DNA of 57,036 nt from Dimargaris cristalligena (taxonomy: Eukaryota > Kickxellomycota > Dimargaritomycetes > Dimargaritales > Dimargaritaceae), in assembly GCA_027576995.1 (NCBI GenBank), contig JANBQC010000050.1, positions 1 to 57,036 on the forward strand. The letters are read 5' to 3'. Under the pieces are notes generated by a model, which was not told the DNA's origin, ran no database searches, and was given only the letters and a program-made list of their open reading frames with translations. This document shows positions 10,878 to 23,105 of the stretch, one piece after another. Numbering within the stretch: the first letter of the stretch is position 1; each line of letters begins with the position of its first letter. Position numbers and translations under genes: made by a program.

Positions 10878-12406
10878 GGCCGAAGAGTAGTGGAGGGGGT
10901 AAAGTAAGTAAAGAGGCGGGGTGAGGGAGGGCCAGGAATCGCGGTGGATACTAAAAAGAGAGAAGCAGGAGGGAAAGAGAAGGGGCAGGTTGGGCGAGAA
11001 AGCCAGTAGGTATATATAGCTGGAGGTGGTGGTGAATCATTTGTCGAAAGAGCATACATTTGTGTGTGACCGGGAGGAGAGATGTGGGACATTGATTACA
11101 TGCGCCTTACTATGTTATCTAGATGGCAATAATGCCAAACTGCAGTCACGGTGATTCGATGGCAGTGATTAGAAAGGTGGATCAGCGCCTCTTTTGTAGT
11201 TAGGGTTAACCCACTGCATACATGTTGGTAGAGTCACAAATCTATTGGACACGTGGACACCCCCCACTCGCCCATTGTTTATAGGACTAACTGCTACCCC
11301 TTGGAATGGTTGCGGAGCATTAGGGAATAAGCTAATATGATATATATGGCCAGAGTGCAGCGAACACGGGTTTCTCCCCTGACGAAAAGTTAATATTTTG
11401 TCCCATTTACTCCCACCGGGAATAATAGACTGGTAGAGTAGTGCTCTGGTCGCTGGTTCGATACAGGCAGAATACCCTCCTCTTCTTAGCGTCAGCCAAG
11501 CCCTGCCGCTGCCTTTTTACTATGCCAGCCTATACTAAACTAAGCGGCATTCCCTTGGTCAGCGGCACTTCCATCCATACAGCAAGCAAGTGAGTGACAG
11601 CCCAAAGAAAGAACCCATCTACGCATGGTTGAACACATTACTCTCTATTTACCCTCAACAGCATTAGTCCACATTTTCTTATAGTGAGCGAGACCCTTCA
11701 ACTTCTTTATTCCATTCCATTTCTTCCCATACACTATTGTCTAGTTCTTGTACACCCTTTCCTTATTCCCGTACAGAGTTTCTGAGTCCTTTTCGCCTCA
11801 CTACCCGTGTTCCCCGCCTGGTTGGCCACTTACTTAGTTTTGCCCCCACCCTTTCCGGACACGCTCTCCCTTCTCTTTCTTGCTTCGCCGACGCGTTTTT
11901 CGCACCGTGTTTGCTCCCGTCACCCAGCCCCTGCGTGACCCAGTACGTGACGCACTGTTTTTTCCAGTTTCTTTGCGCCTCGTACCAAACCCTCGTTTCG
12001 GGCCCACATCATCGCACATTGATCCTTATTTCTTCTTTTCCTTCTACTTCTTGTTTTACCTAATAGCTGTTGTTATTCTCTTCTATATTTCGCATCCTCT
12101 ATATATTTGAACCCCGCCTGTATAATAGACAAGTTGCACACTGAACCCCACTTCGTCACCTCATCGTCACACCCACCAGCCACTTAGCTACGCGCATTGT
12201 TTTGGCCTTTATCCGATTGAACCACTCTTTTTAGTGGGCTTGCATCCAGCGACTATAATCAACCGCCATTGGCTAGACTTGACAGCCCCCCCTAACTCCG
12301 TAATATCTAGAACCTTCCTTCTATAGGTTATAATTCCCAGAGACCACCTCCCCATTGCCCAATAATAGTAGTCGCCTACCCGGTGTGCGTCTCTTTTCCC
12401 CCACGC
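10878..12406. other. divergent intergenic region
   Basis: 1.5 kb between two divergent genes, so it must hold both promoters. The part nearest the bromodomain gene (about 11640-12200) is strongly pyrimidine-rich on the plus strand, as is common upstream of fungal genes. No convincing gene or RNA was found. Confidence 0.5.
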
Positions 12407-15400
12407 ATGTCCCCCGTCAACGGAAGTGCTAGCCGTCCCCGTCGGGGTCCAGCCCCAGACATGCAGACGCCGACCCGTCCCCAACGCCAAGCCGCCGCCG
12501 CTGCTTCAGCTTCCGCCCCCTCCCAATTCATGGCCTCCTCGGACTTGGACGATTCCGATTCCCTGAGTGACAACGACCCGGGGTCCCCATCGGACACCTC
12601 CCCCACGTCTAGCGACCATGAGGATGGGGAGAAACCGACCCGCCGTACCACCCAACTAGCCGGTCGCCGCGCCCCGGCCGCCAAACGGCAGATGGCGAAA
12701 ATCCCCACACCTACTAAAGCGGCCGTCCAGTCGCGTGCCCGACCCAGCCGGGGCGGTCCCAAAGACCACGGCGGCGAAAGTGATGCGGCCGCATCTACGA
12801 CGACCCCCTTGGCGAAGCGCGCCCGCATGGATCGCACCGAAACCACCCCCCGCTATAATAGTCCATCCGCTACCAGTGGCGGAAGCCGGGATCCCCACCG
12901 ATTCAATAAAAACACCCCCGCCGGTCGGGCAGGTATTCAGGCCCGGGAAGCCCTTCATACTTGGTGCCGCCTGACCTTCCGGGAGGTTCGGTACTACAAA
13001 GATTCCACGTAAGTAGCTAATTACTGAAATACGGCTCTGATTGCCAATCTATACCGGGTGGTCTTCAGCCTATTGCTTCCCCCTTCCTTCTTCACCATTC
13101 AATGATACCTTAATGCCAGCTTGCGGCCGTTTTGGTCCAAATACAGTGTACCTAATTCCGGATTGCCCACTGTATTGGATTATTTTTTGACCTCCCTACC
13201 ACCACTCACCTGGCACGCGTCATGACAGAGGGCGGCTTGTATCCAAAATGTTCCACGATCTTCCAGACGCCAAAGAATACCCGGATTACTACCAAGCCAT
13301 AAAGACCCCCGCTTCCTTTTCCTGTGTGCGGGAGCGGATCGATGATCGACTGTATAACAATGCCGCCGAATTCATGACTGATATGGAATTGATCTTCGAA
13401 AATGCTAAATTCTATAACGAAAAGGGGTCGCAGATCCACGACGACGCAGCCCTTCTGCAGGTAACTTACATTGATTCAGTCTTAGTTTATAAACTCGTTG
13501 CAAGCCTACGTGAATCTATTTCTTATTCCGGTTATTGCTCTTATTACCCTCTTCCCCTTCAGCGCAATGAGTACTCGTATTAATTCATTATTCTATTGTT
13601 GTGCCCCTTGTATGGTGATACCTTCACCACCCCCGTGTTATCACATTGCCCGCTTTTGTTTCCGCTATGATCCAGAAACTGTACCACAAATCCCTAAAAA
13701 CCTCACCCCCTCCATTCGAGGAGAGCTTAGACGAGCGCGTGGCCACTTTTGAACGGACCGGGCGATCCCTAGACCCACCCGTCACCAAGCATCGGCCAAA
13801 GTCGGCCGCGAGCACCCCCGGGGGTGGACCTCCCCACCACTCCGGTTCTACCGCCAATTCCGAATCGGGGCAACCGGAATCCCTGCGGAGTCGACCCCTC
13901 ATTACCGCCGACGAAACCGCGGACCTGTTGCGGGCCATTGAAACCGCCGACTACGACATTGCCTTTGACATTCTGGGCCGCGTCCGGCTCGACCCAGCCG
14001 CGCTCTACGATACCCACCAGGACGGCCTCGATTTCACCTGGAGTTTCCTGCACGCAGCGGGCTTTTTCGGCCGGTTCAAGATCCTACCCGCCCTGATGGA
14101 ACAGGGTATCGACGTCAACATCAAGGATACGCTGTATGAGGGAACCCCTTTGGCCTGGGCGGCGTACGGCACGCATAAACGGATCGCCCGGGCGTTGGTG
14201 GAACGGTACGGGGCGGACGTGTACGCGAAGAATATCCATGACCAAATTCCACTGGATTTGGTGCCTGAGGAGGAAGTTGATGAGTGGCGGCTGATTCTAA
14301 CGGATAAGAAACATAATCCGGCGCATTCAACCGGGGCCGCCAGTAGCACCTCCGGTGTAGGGGGGGCGGCAGCGGCTCGGGCCACCCCTGAAGCCCGACC
14401 GGCCATACCCACCGTGACCCGTGAACAACTGGTCGCACCCATGACCGAAGTTGTCGAACAGCTCAAAGAACTGACCGCGGATGACGAAGAAGAGGATGAA
14501 GATGAAGACGAGGAGGGCCCCCGGCAATTAGCCGAAATGTTTTTGGAACTTCCCTCCGCTAGTGAATACCCCGAGTATTTCGAAGTCATCAATCAACCCC
14601 GGGCCTTCGAAACCATTGAACAGCGAATCGCCCAGACCGCCGACGGATCATCCACCGGCGGGGGGTACCAGACGTGGGCGGAATTCCAGGCCGACTTTCA
14701 ACTCATTTTCGACAATGCCCGGTTCTTCAATGAAAAAGGGTCCCAAATTTACGAGGACGCCAATACCCTCGAACAGAAATTTGCGGAACTCCAAACAAAA
14801 GTTCTCAATGCCCACCAGTTGGGGTTCTTAGCTACGGCGACCGGATCTGCAACTTCGGCTTCGGGCCAAGCCATTCAACAGCCGTTCACCCAGATTGTGC
14901 AGCGATACGTATGGAACCAAATTCCCTACCAGACTAACGACTTCGTGTTTTATCGGCATGCGGACGACCCCCAAATCACCGTGGCGTTTATTCGGACCTT
15001 AATGGTCAACGAAAAGTAAGTTTGCTGGTTCGATGTGTAGTTGTATACCTGTGAATCGGCTTTTATTACAGCGTGGAATGGGTGTCGCCGAATGGGCCAA
15101 ATGCGTTGGTTTCCGGTATGCATGCAGTTATGCTCTACCGGATACCCCTTGCCATTCGTTGCATGAGTACTGTTTAGTGCCTTGTTCTTGCTGATCTTTC
15201 GTTAGATATGGCTTAGCAAGATTTACCGAATACTTACCACACCTTGCTTCTACTTTTCAATTATATATAATATGTGTATGTCCTTGACGGCAAACACTGC
15301 CACTTCCCACCTATCTGCTACACTAGATCTGAACCACTATTCTCCGGCGTCTGGTTCTATCGGCCCGATCAAGTAAGTTATAAAGGATCAGGACCACCTC

Positions 15401-18400
15401 CCCTCCCCCTATTACCAGGCCTCTTCCGCCCTATCTGTTTCTGGATACAAAGAAGGCCATACCTGGCAATTTTCCCACCAGGCTTTTTAATGCTAGCACC
15501 CGGAAACGCAGTATCAGCCACCCTCTCCACCCGCTAGCTCCCCTGTCTAATGATATAACTTGGCTATATAACCCGCGGACGTTCTAACCTTTACTCTTCC
15601 CCTTGTTTTGTTTTGTACTTGTCTATATTACTCCGCTTCTGAACAGACCTACCACTCTGCCACCCGTACTTTCTATTCCAACGAACTATTTCTCGCCTCG
15701 AACGCCGATAAGATCCCCCTATCCGGTGTTCAAGGCAAATGCTTTGTCATGCCCCTTAAGGAATACCTAGTCAGCCATCCCGAAGGTGTACCCCCCGACC
15801 GACTCTTTCTGTGCGAATCCCGGTATATCGAAAAGAACAAGCAGTTTCAGCCACTCAAGGATTGGAAGAAGCAGCTCGGTGTCGACGTTGCTCCGACATT
15901 GCCCTTGGTGCCCCGGCCCACCCCACTGAAACTGGCCAAAATCCCGTCCCCCTTGGCTAACCCAATGACCACCACGCCCCGTAAAAAGGCCCCGTCGTCC
16001 GAGCCTAGTGCCACCACGCCCGCATCAGCGAGTCGATCGGGTCGACCCCGTCAGGCCCCTAAATCGTATGCCGAGGAAAATGACGACGATGATGATGATG
16101 ACGGCGATGAAGAAGAGGATGAGGACGATGGCGAAGACGGGGATGGTAAGGATAGCACCTGGGGGGGTGGAAGCAAAACCGCGCCTGGTACCGCCGCCGC
16201 GCGTAATGCGGCTCGACCACCTAACAATGGTATGTCTGGAGGCATGGCCTCACCCGGTGGTATGATGATGCCGGGGGCTAATCCATTCATGAACCAAATG
16301 GCCGTGATGCAACAGCAACAACAACAACAACAACAGATGAATGGTATGCCAATGTCGCTTCCTCCCAACGCCATGTACAACAACTCAGCCATGGCAGCAG
16401 CCGCGGCTTCGGGTATGTTACCGGCGGGCCATCCCATGTACGCCATGATGGCGGCGGCAGGGGGGCAATTCCCACCCGGCGGTATGATGCCCCCCGGAAT
16501 GCCCGGCGCCAACTATCCCGGCGGCATGCCCAACATGCCCTTTAATCCGACCGCGGCTGGTATTCGACCAACGCCCACCCCGGGTTTCCCGGGCATGGGC
16601 GGACAGGCTAGCTCATTGCCCTTACATATGCAGTTACAACTCCAACAGTTCCAAAATAATCAGCAGCTACAGGCGATGAATAATCCGGCGTTTCAACAGC
16701 AGATGTACTTACAGATGATGCAGAATCAGCAGCTCCTTCAACAGCAACAGCAACAACAGCAACAGCAACAACAGCAGCAGCAGCACTACCAGCAACAGCA
16801 GGCCATGGCCAAAGCCGCGTCCACCGCGGCAGGTGGCTCACCTAATCGAGGCAATTTCGGTTTCCCAGGTTCACCCAATGCCAACTTCCCGGGCAGTCCG
16901 GCGATGATGGCAATGATGGGCGGATTCCCCGCTAATAATCCGATGGCTAATATGGCCGCCATGCAACAACAGGGCGCCATGTATCCCTCCATGTCGGCGG
17001 GCGGCGCTCATTCCAACCGTAGTTCTATATCGGGCACATCTTCGGTATCGGCATCACCTAACCCCAATGCTGCTCTTAATATCGGTGGTGGTGGTATGGC
17101 CACTGGAACTCCACGGCGACTGTCTTCGGCAGCAGAGCAGCAACAACAGGCCCTTCGATCGGCTAAAGCCAAGAAAATGGGGGCTCCGAATGCGCCATCG
17201 GCCGCTAAGGATGGCACACCCATGTCTCCGACCGCTAACCGTTCGACCATGTCGGTAGACTCCCCGAGCCTTCAGTCGGTGGGGACAGGTGGTGGAGCCC
17301 CGTCGTCAGTATCGTCCAACTCCGCGTCCTCGGGTATATCCCCTGCCCAACTGGCCGAACTGAACAACACGTTGCCTCCCCAGCCCTGGCAGAGGCGCAC
17401 TTTAACCGCCACTGCCCCGCCGAAAACTACGACGCTGTTGTACAGACTGCAAGTGGCCACCAGTGACCGGAAGTTTTTTATTACCTTGGATTTGGACGAT
17501 GCGGCGTATAGTTTCCATTTACACGAGTCGGCCCCGTCACTCATGATTAAACCAGTCGCTTATCACGCTTACCGGTCCATTTCCAACGGCACCGCCCCCG
17601 CTACGCCAGGCTTGGGCCCGGGTTCGGGTAACCCAACTGTTGAGGCGGGTGCCGACGGTTCAACCAACGGCTCCCAACAACAGCCGGCGTGGGTGAACCA
17701 CCTCCATGTTGGCCCCGTCTTTTTCACGCTCCGCCAAAATAGACGGCCCTTCCCGCCTACATCCTATGTCGACGTGAACAGTAAATTCCATCCGACCGCT
17801 GCGTTTCCCTTGGGCGTCCCTATTTCGGCTCTGGTGCAGCCCGGCGGGTGTCCTAACCCAAGCTCACCCACCCTAGTTATGCCTAGCCACAAGTCGGGTC
17901 AAAGCGGCGCTACAGCCCAACTGAGTTCCACGGGTTCCCCGGGCTCTGTAACTAGTGGAAGTGGAAATGGATCAGCAGGGTCAGGCATGGCCAACACGAA
18001 CGGGAATGCAGCCACCGCGAATGGCAACGGAGGAGGCGATGCGGTAACGTCGCCAGTGCCGGGAAGTTCACCGAGCTTGGTCCAGTCCCCTCAGCTACCG
18101 GGCTCTAATGACCCACCGCAACCCACACCTGGTACGCCTACCCTCCAACAACCATCATCATCGCCGGCGTTGGCCACCCACCCCACCGCCCCGACCACCG
18201 TCCCCAATCGGACTTCCACGCTCCCCGGCCTACCCCTCCAAGGTATCCCCCCCACCCTGGCTGCCGCGACCCAGTTCGCTTCGCCTATTTACGATATCCC
18301 GCTGCAGTCCGGATTAAATGCCCTGGAACTCTGGACCTCCAATTTCCCGCCCGCCGATAGTTCAAATATTGTACACACTGCCATTGCTAAATTACCCCCC

Positions 18401-18469
18401 GCCGCGCTGCGGGCATTAGAAACGGCGCCGAAATTCGAACAAGTATTAAAAATCTTCATTACTAAATAG
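12407..18469 (+). CDS. RSC1: RSC1/2- or polybromo-like chromatin remodelling subunit, 1680 aa, with ankyrin repeats
   Basis: Likely subunit of a SWI/SNF-family (RSC/PBAF) nucleosome remodeller that reads acetylated histones in the nucleus. Five exons: 12407-13008, 13229-13460, 13676-15015, 15327-15372, 15647-18469, all joins in phase. Order of parts: disordered N terminus; bromodomain 1 (~178-285, with KEYPDYYQAI and FYNEKGS); ankyrin-like repeats (~355-490, LHAAGFFGRFKILPALMEQG and TPLAWAAYGTHKRIARALVE); acidic run (~548-560); bromodomain 2 (~560-655, SEYPEYFEVI, FFNEKGS); BAH domain (~691-815, GVWFYRPDQTYHSATRTFY); Gln/Met/Pro-rich region with two polyQ runs; and a C-terminal part with two folded-looking blocks (~1335-1475). 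Both bromodomains keep the Asn that binds acetyl-lysine. A two-bromodomain-plus-BAH order is that of Rsc1/Rsc2; ankyrins between the bromodomains are not in the yeast proteins. Confidence 0.92.
16737..16800 (+). repeat. CAG/CAA repeat encoding polyglutamine
   Basis: Mixed CAG and CAA triplets encode about 15 consecutive glutamines, then HY and more Gln, at about residues 1104-1126 of the bromodomain protein. A shorter run encoding about eight Gln lies at 16311-16335. Interruption by CAA would stabilise the tract against slippage. Confidence 0.9.
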
Positions 18470-19180
18470 ACGGGCTATTTCATACGACGTTCTTTTTTTT
18501 ATTTTTACTATTCTTTACTTTTACTTTTACATTAGTCAAGCCCCATTCCACCCCCACCCCCCAGTTTTTTAAAATGATGTTTACACTGCGCTTCCGCCTC
18601 CTCTTTCCGCGACCAGTTTTTTTTTTCATTGTCGTTATATACAGATATTTCTATATCACTATATGTGTCCGTACTTCGTTTATTATTATTTTATGCAATC
18701 TTTTTTTGTTCGCATCCTGCCGTTTGTCTATATCGCTTATTATATACATATTTAGTTATTTATTGCTCACCCATCAATAATATATATTAATCACAATTGC
18801 TAAAATGTATTTTTTTATATGAATATATACGTCATTACTTTCAGAGCAAACGATGGTCAAGATGGAAGGTGGAAAAATATTGAGTATATCGAGGTATTTC
18901 TCTAGATACATCTGGGTTATAAAACGTGCACACGTTCGCCTAATGGCATGGGGGATAGGTGGACGACTGACTGCTGTCCCAACAGTGTGTCCGTTAAAAG
19001 ATGTGTTACCAATAGAGAGAGCAACGAGAGGCATAGCCAATTTGGAGAGGTCGGAAGTCGTGTAATTAGTATTCAATTTTGTGTCTGAAGTTAGCTTTTC
19101 CTCCCGTTGAGTTACATTCATTCCTTAGCTCATCCCCTCCCTTTATCACTGTAGCCTTCTAATTCACTTTGCCTCACCCC
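18470..19180. other. intergenic region
   Basis: AT-rich, with the 3' UTR of the bromodomain gene on the left and the promoter of the YbaK-domain gene on the right. Nothing else was seen. Confidence 0.5.
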
Positions 19181-20788
19181 ATGTCGACGTCGGCAGACCT
19201 AACTGACCTCATTGAGGCCATCGCCTTACTCTACCAGGCCCCGGAACTCCAGACCGCCTATCTACAGCTATTCAAACAAAGAGCCGCAGGAGGGGGAGCC
19301 CTTCATGCTCCAGCTCCATTTCGGGACTGCCGACATGAAGCCAATTCAACCGGGACACCCCATGTGGCTATCCCGGACGGAGTTTTAAAAGTAGGTGTAT
19401 TATACTAGCTATCTCCCCATACTCTTTTGGACTTTTTTCTTATTTGGACCTTCCTGGCTAATCCTCTCTTTAAATTAATAGTAAGCCGCGTCAATTACAG
19501 CTTGGCTTACCGGTGGAGCCAGTACTTAGGGCCTGTTTCCAGACGTACTTATGCTGTGCTTTAAACCGTTGTTTCCACCATCCCTTATGGCTAGGTGATG
19601 CGGGCCCTGGAGGAGCTGAAAATACGCCGGATTACCCAATTTTATGTAGTGGATCCCGACTATTACGACTGGACGTTACAAGCGCGTGTGTAAGTGGATT
19701 ATTTAATATTCTTGCTTGGGGATACTCAGCCAATACACCGTTATTCCCGAATCCTTACTGATTCCACAAAATGCCCTTGCGAAGTCCACCAGGTTGTAGC
19801 TTGGAATGGGCCTGGTCTGCAAGTGTAATTGTGTCAACTAAGCGGACTATGCCCAATACTAAGTGTGCACCATCTCGGTTGGTATGGCCATTTGTTTAAT
19901 AATTTAATGCCGGTGGCAGTTTCCGGTTAACGGCTCCATCGGTGGCTCATCTTTGTAAATGTGTGGTGATGGAGAACACGCGCTCGTCCCACCAACGGTA
20001 CGACTCGGTGGCCGATTCCCGCTATTACTGTATCGTGGTTCAGGTAAGTTATGCTGGTATTCCAATCGTACCTGGTAGCGAAGTACTTCGTTTACCACAG
20101 TATTTCTTTAGCGGCGAAATATTCCGTTCAGTCATTTTTATTAATGAATTACTACCTCTGGTTCACTGATTATATTCACCTCCAATTGCTGCACAACCTC
20201 TCTCTCTCTCTCTCTCTCTTTCTCTCCCATCATACAGTATATATCGTCCATTGACACCGCCAGATTGACCGAATTTGTTCGGCAGCAAGATGGTTATACC
20301 AAGGGCAAAAAAAAGTACAATTTCCGATTAGTTGATTCGGATATGTCTTTAGCTCTCACGGGTTACTCCAACAATGCCGTGAGCCCATTCGGTCTAAACC
20401 ACCCCATCCCGATTATCCTGGATAAATCAATTGACCGGTTAAGCGTGAGTAAACTATTTATGCACATATATATATGGCTTATTAGAACTGCCAACAGATA
20501 CTAAGCATCGTTGACATGCTGCACTGTTAGAATTCAACTTATATACTACATTGGCTGCGATTAGAAGGTAATATGCTTTTAATTCCTAGGACCGTGAGCA
20601 CCAAATCTTTGGAGTACTGACTTTTTATTCTCATTTTCTGTATCCTACAATGGATTACTTGAAAGCCCCCTGTATTGTACCTTGGGGCTGGCCACGCCGA
20701 CTGGAAACTAGCCCTCCCGATAACTGAGTTTAAACGGGCCACTGGTTGTTCCGTCGTTGACCTCTCCCCATCCCAGAACGAAAGTTGA
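19181..20788 (+). CDS. YbaK/prolyl-tRNA-synthetase-associated domain protein, about 259 aa
   Basis: Member of the YbaK/ProX editing superfamily, whose relatives deacylate mischarged tRNAs in trans. Exons: 19181-19390, a tentative 21-base exon 19501-19521, 19595-19689, 19920-20043, 20238-20444, 20666-20788; all joins keep phase and total 260 codons. Telling blocks are LEELKIRRITQFYVVDPDYY, APSVAHLCKCVVMENTR, DSRYYCIVVQYISSIDTARL, LTGYSNNAVSPFG and GAGHADWKLALPITEF. These match the eukaryotic free-standing version of the domain rather than bacterial YbaK. The first exon is the least certain, since this N-terminal part is not conserved. The stop codon is only about 120 bp from the start of inverted repeat B. 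The tRNA target cannot be told from sequence. Confidence 0.85.
20199..20224 (+). repeat. (CT)n tract in an intron
   Basis: About ten CT units just upstream of the AG acceptor at 20237 of the YbaK-domain gene. It is an over-long polypyrimidine tract. Confidence 0.85.
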
Positions 20789-20904
20789 GTTATGAAGTTT
20801 TAAGAGCACGATTAAGTGTCGCGTTTGTAACGACAGATCCTAGTGGACAGGTACAGTCGCAGACTATATTAATTGACTTGGAAGCCGGCAATCTCGACTG
20901 GCAG

Positions 20905-22215
20905 TTCGATTTCTATTGCTCGAACATAAATGCCTCGAGGGAAGGCTGTAATTCGGACAAGCAGGTTGGACGAGAATGATAACGAAACAGTACGTAAAAG
21001 GCTGTGGCGATACACTACAACCCCGGCCCGTTGCTAATTATCTGGTCTAATAAAATAACCATTAGAATAAACTATGGTACCGTATCAAGTTAGCCCCGTG
21101 AACCATTGAGGCTGCGAGGTGCTTCAAGAGGGAATACATACTAGCCGACACAAACATATAAGCCCCCAGCTTGTAGTCTAGGACACCATCTCGCTAAAAT
21201 TGAGCAAGCATAAATTCCGACGTGGTTAACTACTGAAGGGAAGCTGGTTAATGAAATACCAGCGTACGATTAAGCCGGCGAGGACAACATAAGTAAAAGT
21301 GAATGGGGCACCCTATGCCTATTCAAGGGGATGGGAGGGGGGGCTTGGCACGGGTACTAGTGGGCCGGTTCTATAAATTGGGTAGTATGAATTAAAAGGG
21401 GAGTCGAGCAGGAATATCGACGAGAGTATACAAAAACACGAGGGGGGCCCATTCGAGAGCGAGTATCTTTACTAGATTAACGAGTTCCCCACAATCAAAC
21501 TAGACAAAGACAACGTGTAGACCCAAAGATGATCGACACTTGCTTGAATAAAAGAAATGCGTTTAGCCGTGTCCTTTGACGTCCGCCAATACCTTCGAGC
21601 CGGCAGACTGGTCCTGTGAAAAGGGCAGGCCTAGTAGGCTTCGGTTAACGAGGTTGGGTGAAGGGGGGAGATGGGTATGAACAAAACACCTGGAAAGATG
21701 GTGGAGTAATGGCGGTGCTATGGTTTGGGATACTATAACCTACTAAATACCCTCCCCCACCCGCATTACCATGGGCTAGACCAGTTGCATCGGAGGGCTA
21801 TCTAACTCCAAGTGCATCTTGGTTGGCCAAACTGAATAATAGTACCAAATTATCCACCGTCTATGGAATGCCTGTGGCTAAACTCCGCGATGCGAGGCCA
21901 ACCGATGCCACGCCCGTCTAGTCCCAATGCAATCCCTTCCGCTGGAAATACGAGTCTCCGAGTGCATCGTTTCCCTTCGAATCGTTCCAATGAAATAGAG
22001 TCGGCGGAGGACCCTGATAAAGGATAAAAGGAGGTAGGCCGATCATAGGTCCAAGAGGCAACCCATGGGTCAGTAAATCATCCTGGATTATTGGGTATCC
22101 ACCCCGCCGAATACCGAACGCAAGCCCAATGAACCGATACAGCAACGGGGGCTAGCTGTTTGCTGGGCGCATACCAGGTGGGTCTTGGTGAAGCCCTCTG
22201 CCGCGTGCTACGATT
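20905..22215 (-). repeat. repeat B, right copy (inverted)
   Basis: Reverse complement of 2020-3345. The near-identical core is 21255-22020 (766 bp). Flanking segments 20905-21255 and 22020-22215 still align with the left copy but with many substitutions and gaps. The distal part reaches almost to the stop codon of the YbaK-domain gene. No coding frame with recognised function was found on either strand. Confidence 0.85.
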
Positions 22216-22256
22216 TTCCGGTTTAAAACATAGGCTGAGAAGTTGAACAGCGTCTT

Positions 22257-22401
22257 TATGTGGAAGAAATTCAAACCAGCTGTATAAGGTTTTACATAAT
22301 ACGTGTGTGGGCAAATACATGTGAGAATATCTTTTAACCAGTAATATTAGCCTCATCCAATGGATTTTTCGTTATACAGCCTAAATGAACTTCTCCCATA
22401 T
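22257..22401 (+). mobile_element. MITE-like element, copy 4
   Basis: About 145 bp with the same inverted ends and body as 9244-9385, in the same orientation. It lies between repeat B and repeat A in the right cluster, about 40 bp from the recognisable end of B. Confidence 0.75.
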
Positions 22402-22424
22402 GCAGTCGATGGGGTAGAAGAGGG

Positions 22425-22958
22425 TGGTATTTATATAAAATTACTGGATGGACTCGAATTCAAAGTCGTCGCTTGATTTCCCGATTATCGAACTAAGCCA
22501 TCGCCAAGAGTTGGGTTCTTCCATGCCCCCCTTCTATCAAAGATCTCGCTGCAATTAAGGCAGCAGTTTCAATGAACCACTAGCTGGTGCAGTGTCTCTG
22601 GCAGTAGTGACATTGCCCACGTTGGGCATTCACAGCCAGCCTTGGTATCAATGTGATTATTGGTTTTACTTTTCACAATGAGTTGGGCTGGTAATCTCGA
22701 TAGTGCCATTGATTTAACTAAAGTCGCCCAGGGTTAACAAGGAAACCCTTGTTAATCACATTAAGAAAGGAATTGCTTTGTTTGTATTTACCTACCCTCC
22801 CCTCTCTCCTTCCCTCTCCTCTTCTCCCTTTCCCCCATCTTGGGATTACAGGGATGGTCAATTTGACGATGTAGGCAGCAGTTGGGGAGTAGGAGGAGGG
22901 TAATCGGAAACAAAGCGTGGTTATCCATTACCGGATTAGACTCGCGGTCGCTCAACAA
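22425..22958 (+). repeat. repeat A, right copy
   Basis: Matches 1495-1995 in direct orientation at moderate identity, including the TATA-like box at the left edge. A pyrimidine-rich insertion near 22785-22830 makes it longer. No secreted-protein gene lies beside this copy; the position that gene would take is occupied by a MITE-like element. It is flanked by such elements on both sides. Confidence 0.75.
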
Positions 22959-22961
22959 TCC

Positions 22962-23105
22962 ACATGGGAGGAGTTCATCTAAGCTGTATAACGAAAACTC
23001 CATTAGATTCGGCCAATATTATTAGTTAAAAATAAAATTCCCATATATTCTCCCATACACATATAATGAAAACCCTTATATAGTTGGGCTGGATTTCACC
23101 CACAT
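22962..23105 (-). mobile_element. MITE-like element, copy 5
   Basis: About 144 bp, opposite orientation to copy 4, beginning within a few bases of the recognisable end of repeat A. Ends read CACATGGGAGGAGTTCATC on the left and, in reverse, CATGTGGGTGAAATCCAGC on the right. Confidence 0.72.

Noticed and set aside
11425..11480. tRNA-like pattern with a GGTTCGA motif and a TGGTAGAG motif
   Set aside because: The spacing between the two motifs is too short and no cloverleaf can be drawn.
14005..14592. 195-codon minus frame with a long serine run
   Set aside because: Antisense of the ankyrin and acidic region of the bromodomain gene; the serine run mirrors the GAA/GAT codons.
15072..15115. Candidate extra exon (VEWVSPNGPNALVS) in the bromodomain gene
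   Set aside because: It leaves the wrong phase for the BAH exon; joining 15015 directly to 15327 keeps phase and gives a normal BAH domain.
20785..20979. 65-codon plus frame starting at the end of the YbaK-domain gene
   Set aside because: It overlaps that gene's stop and runs into inverted repeat B; the corresponding left copy does not keep the frame.
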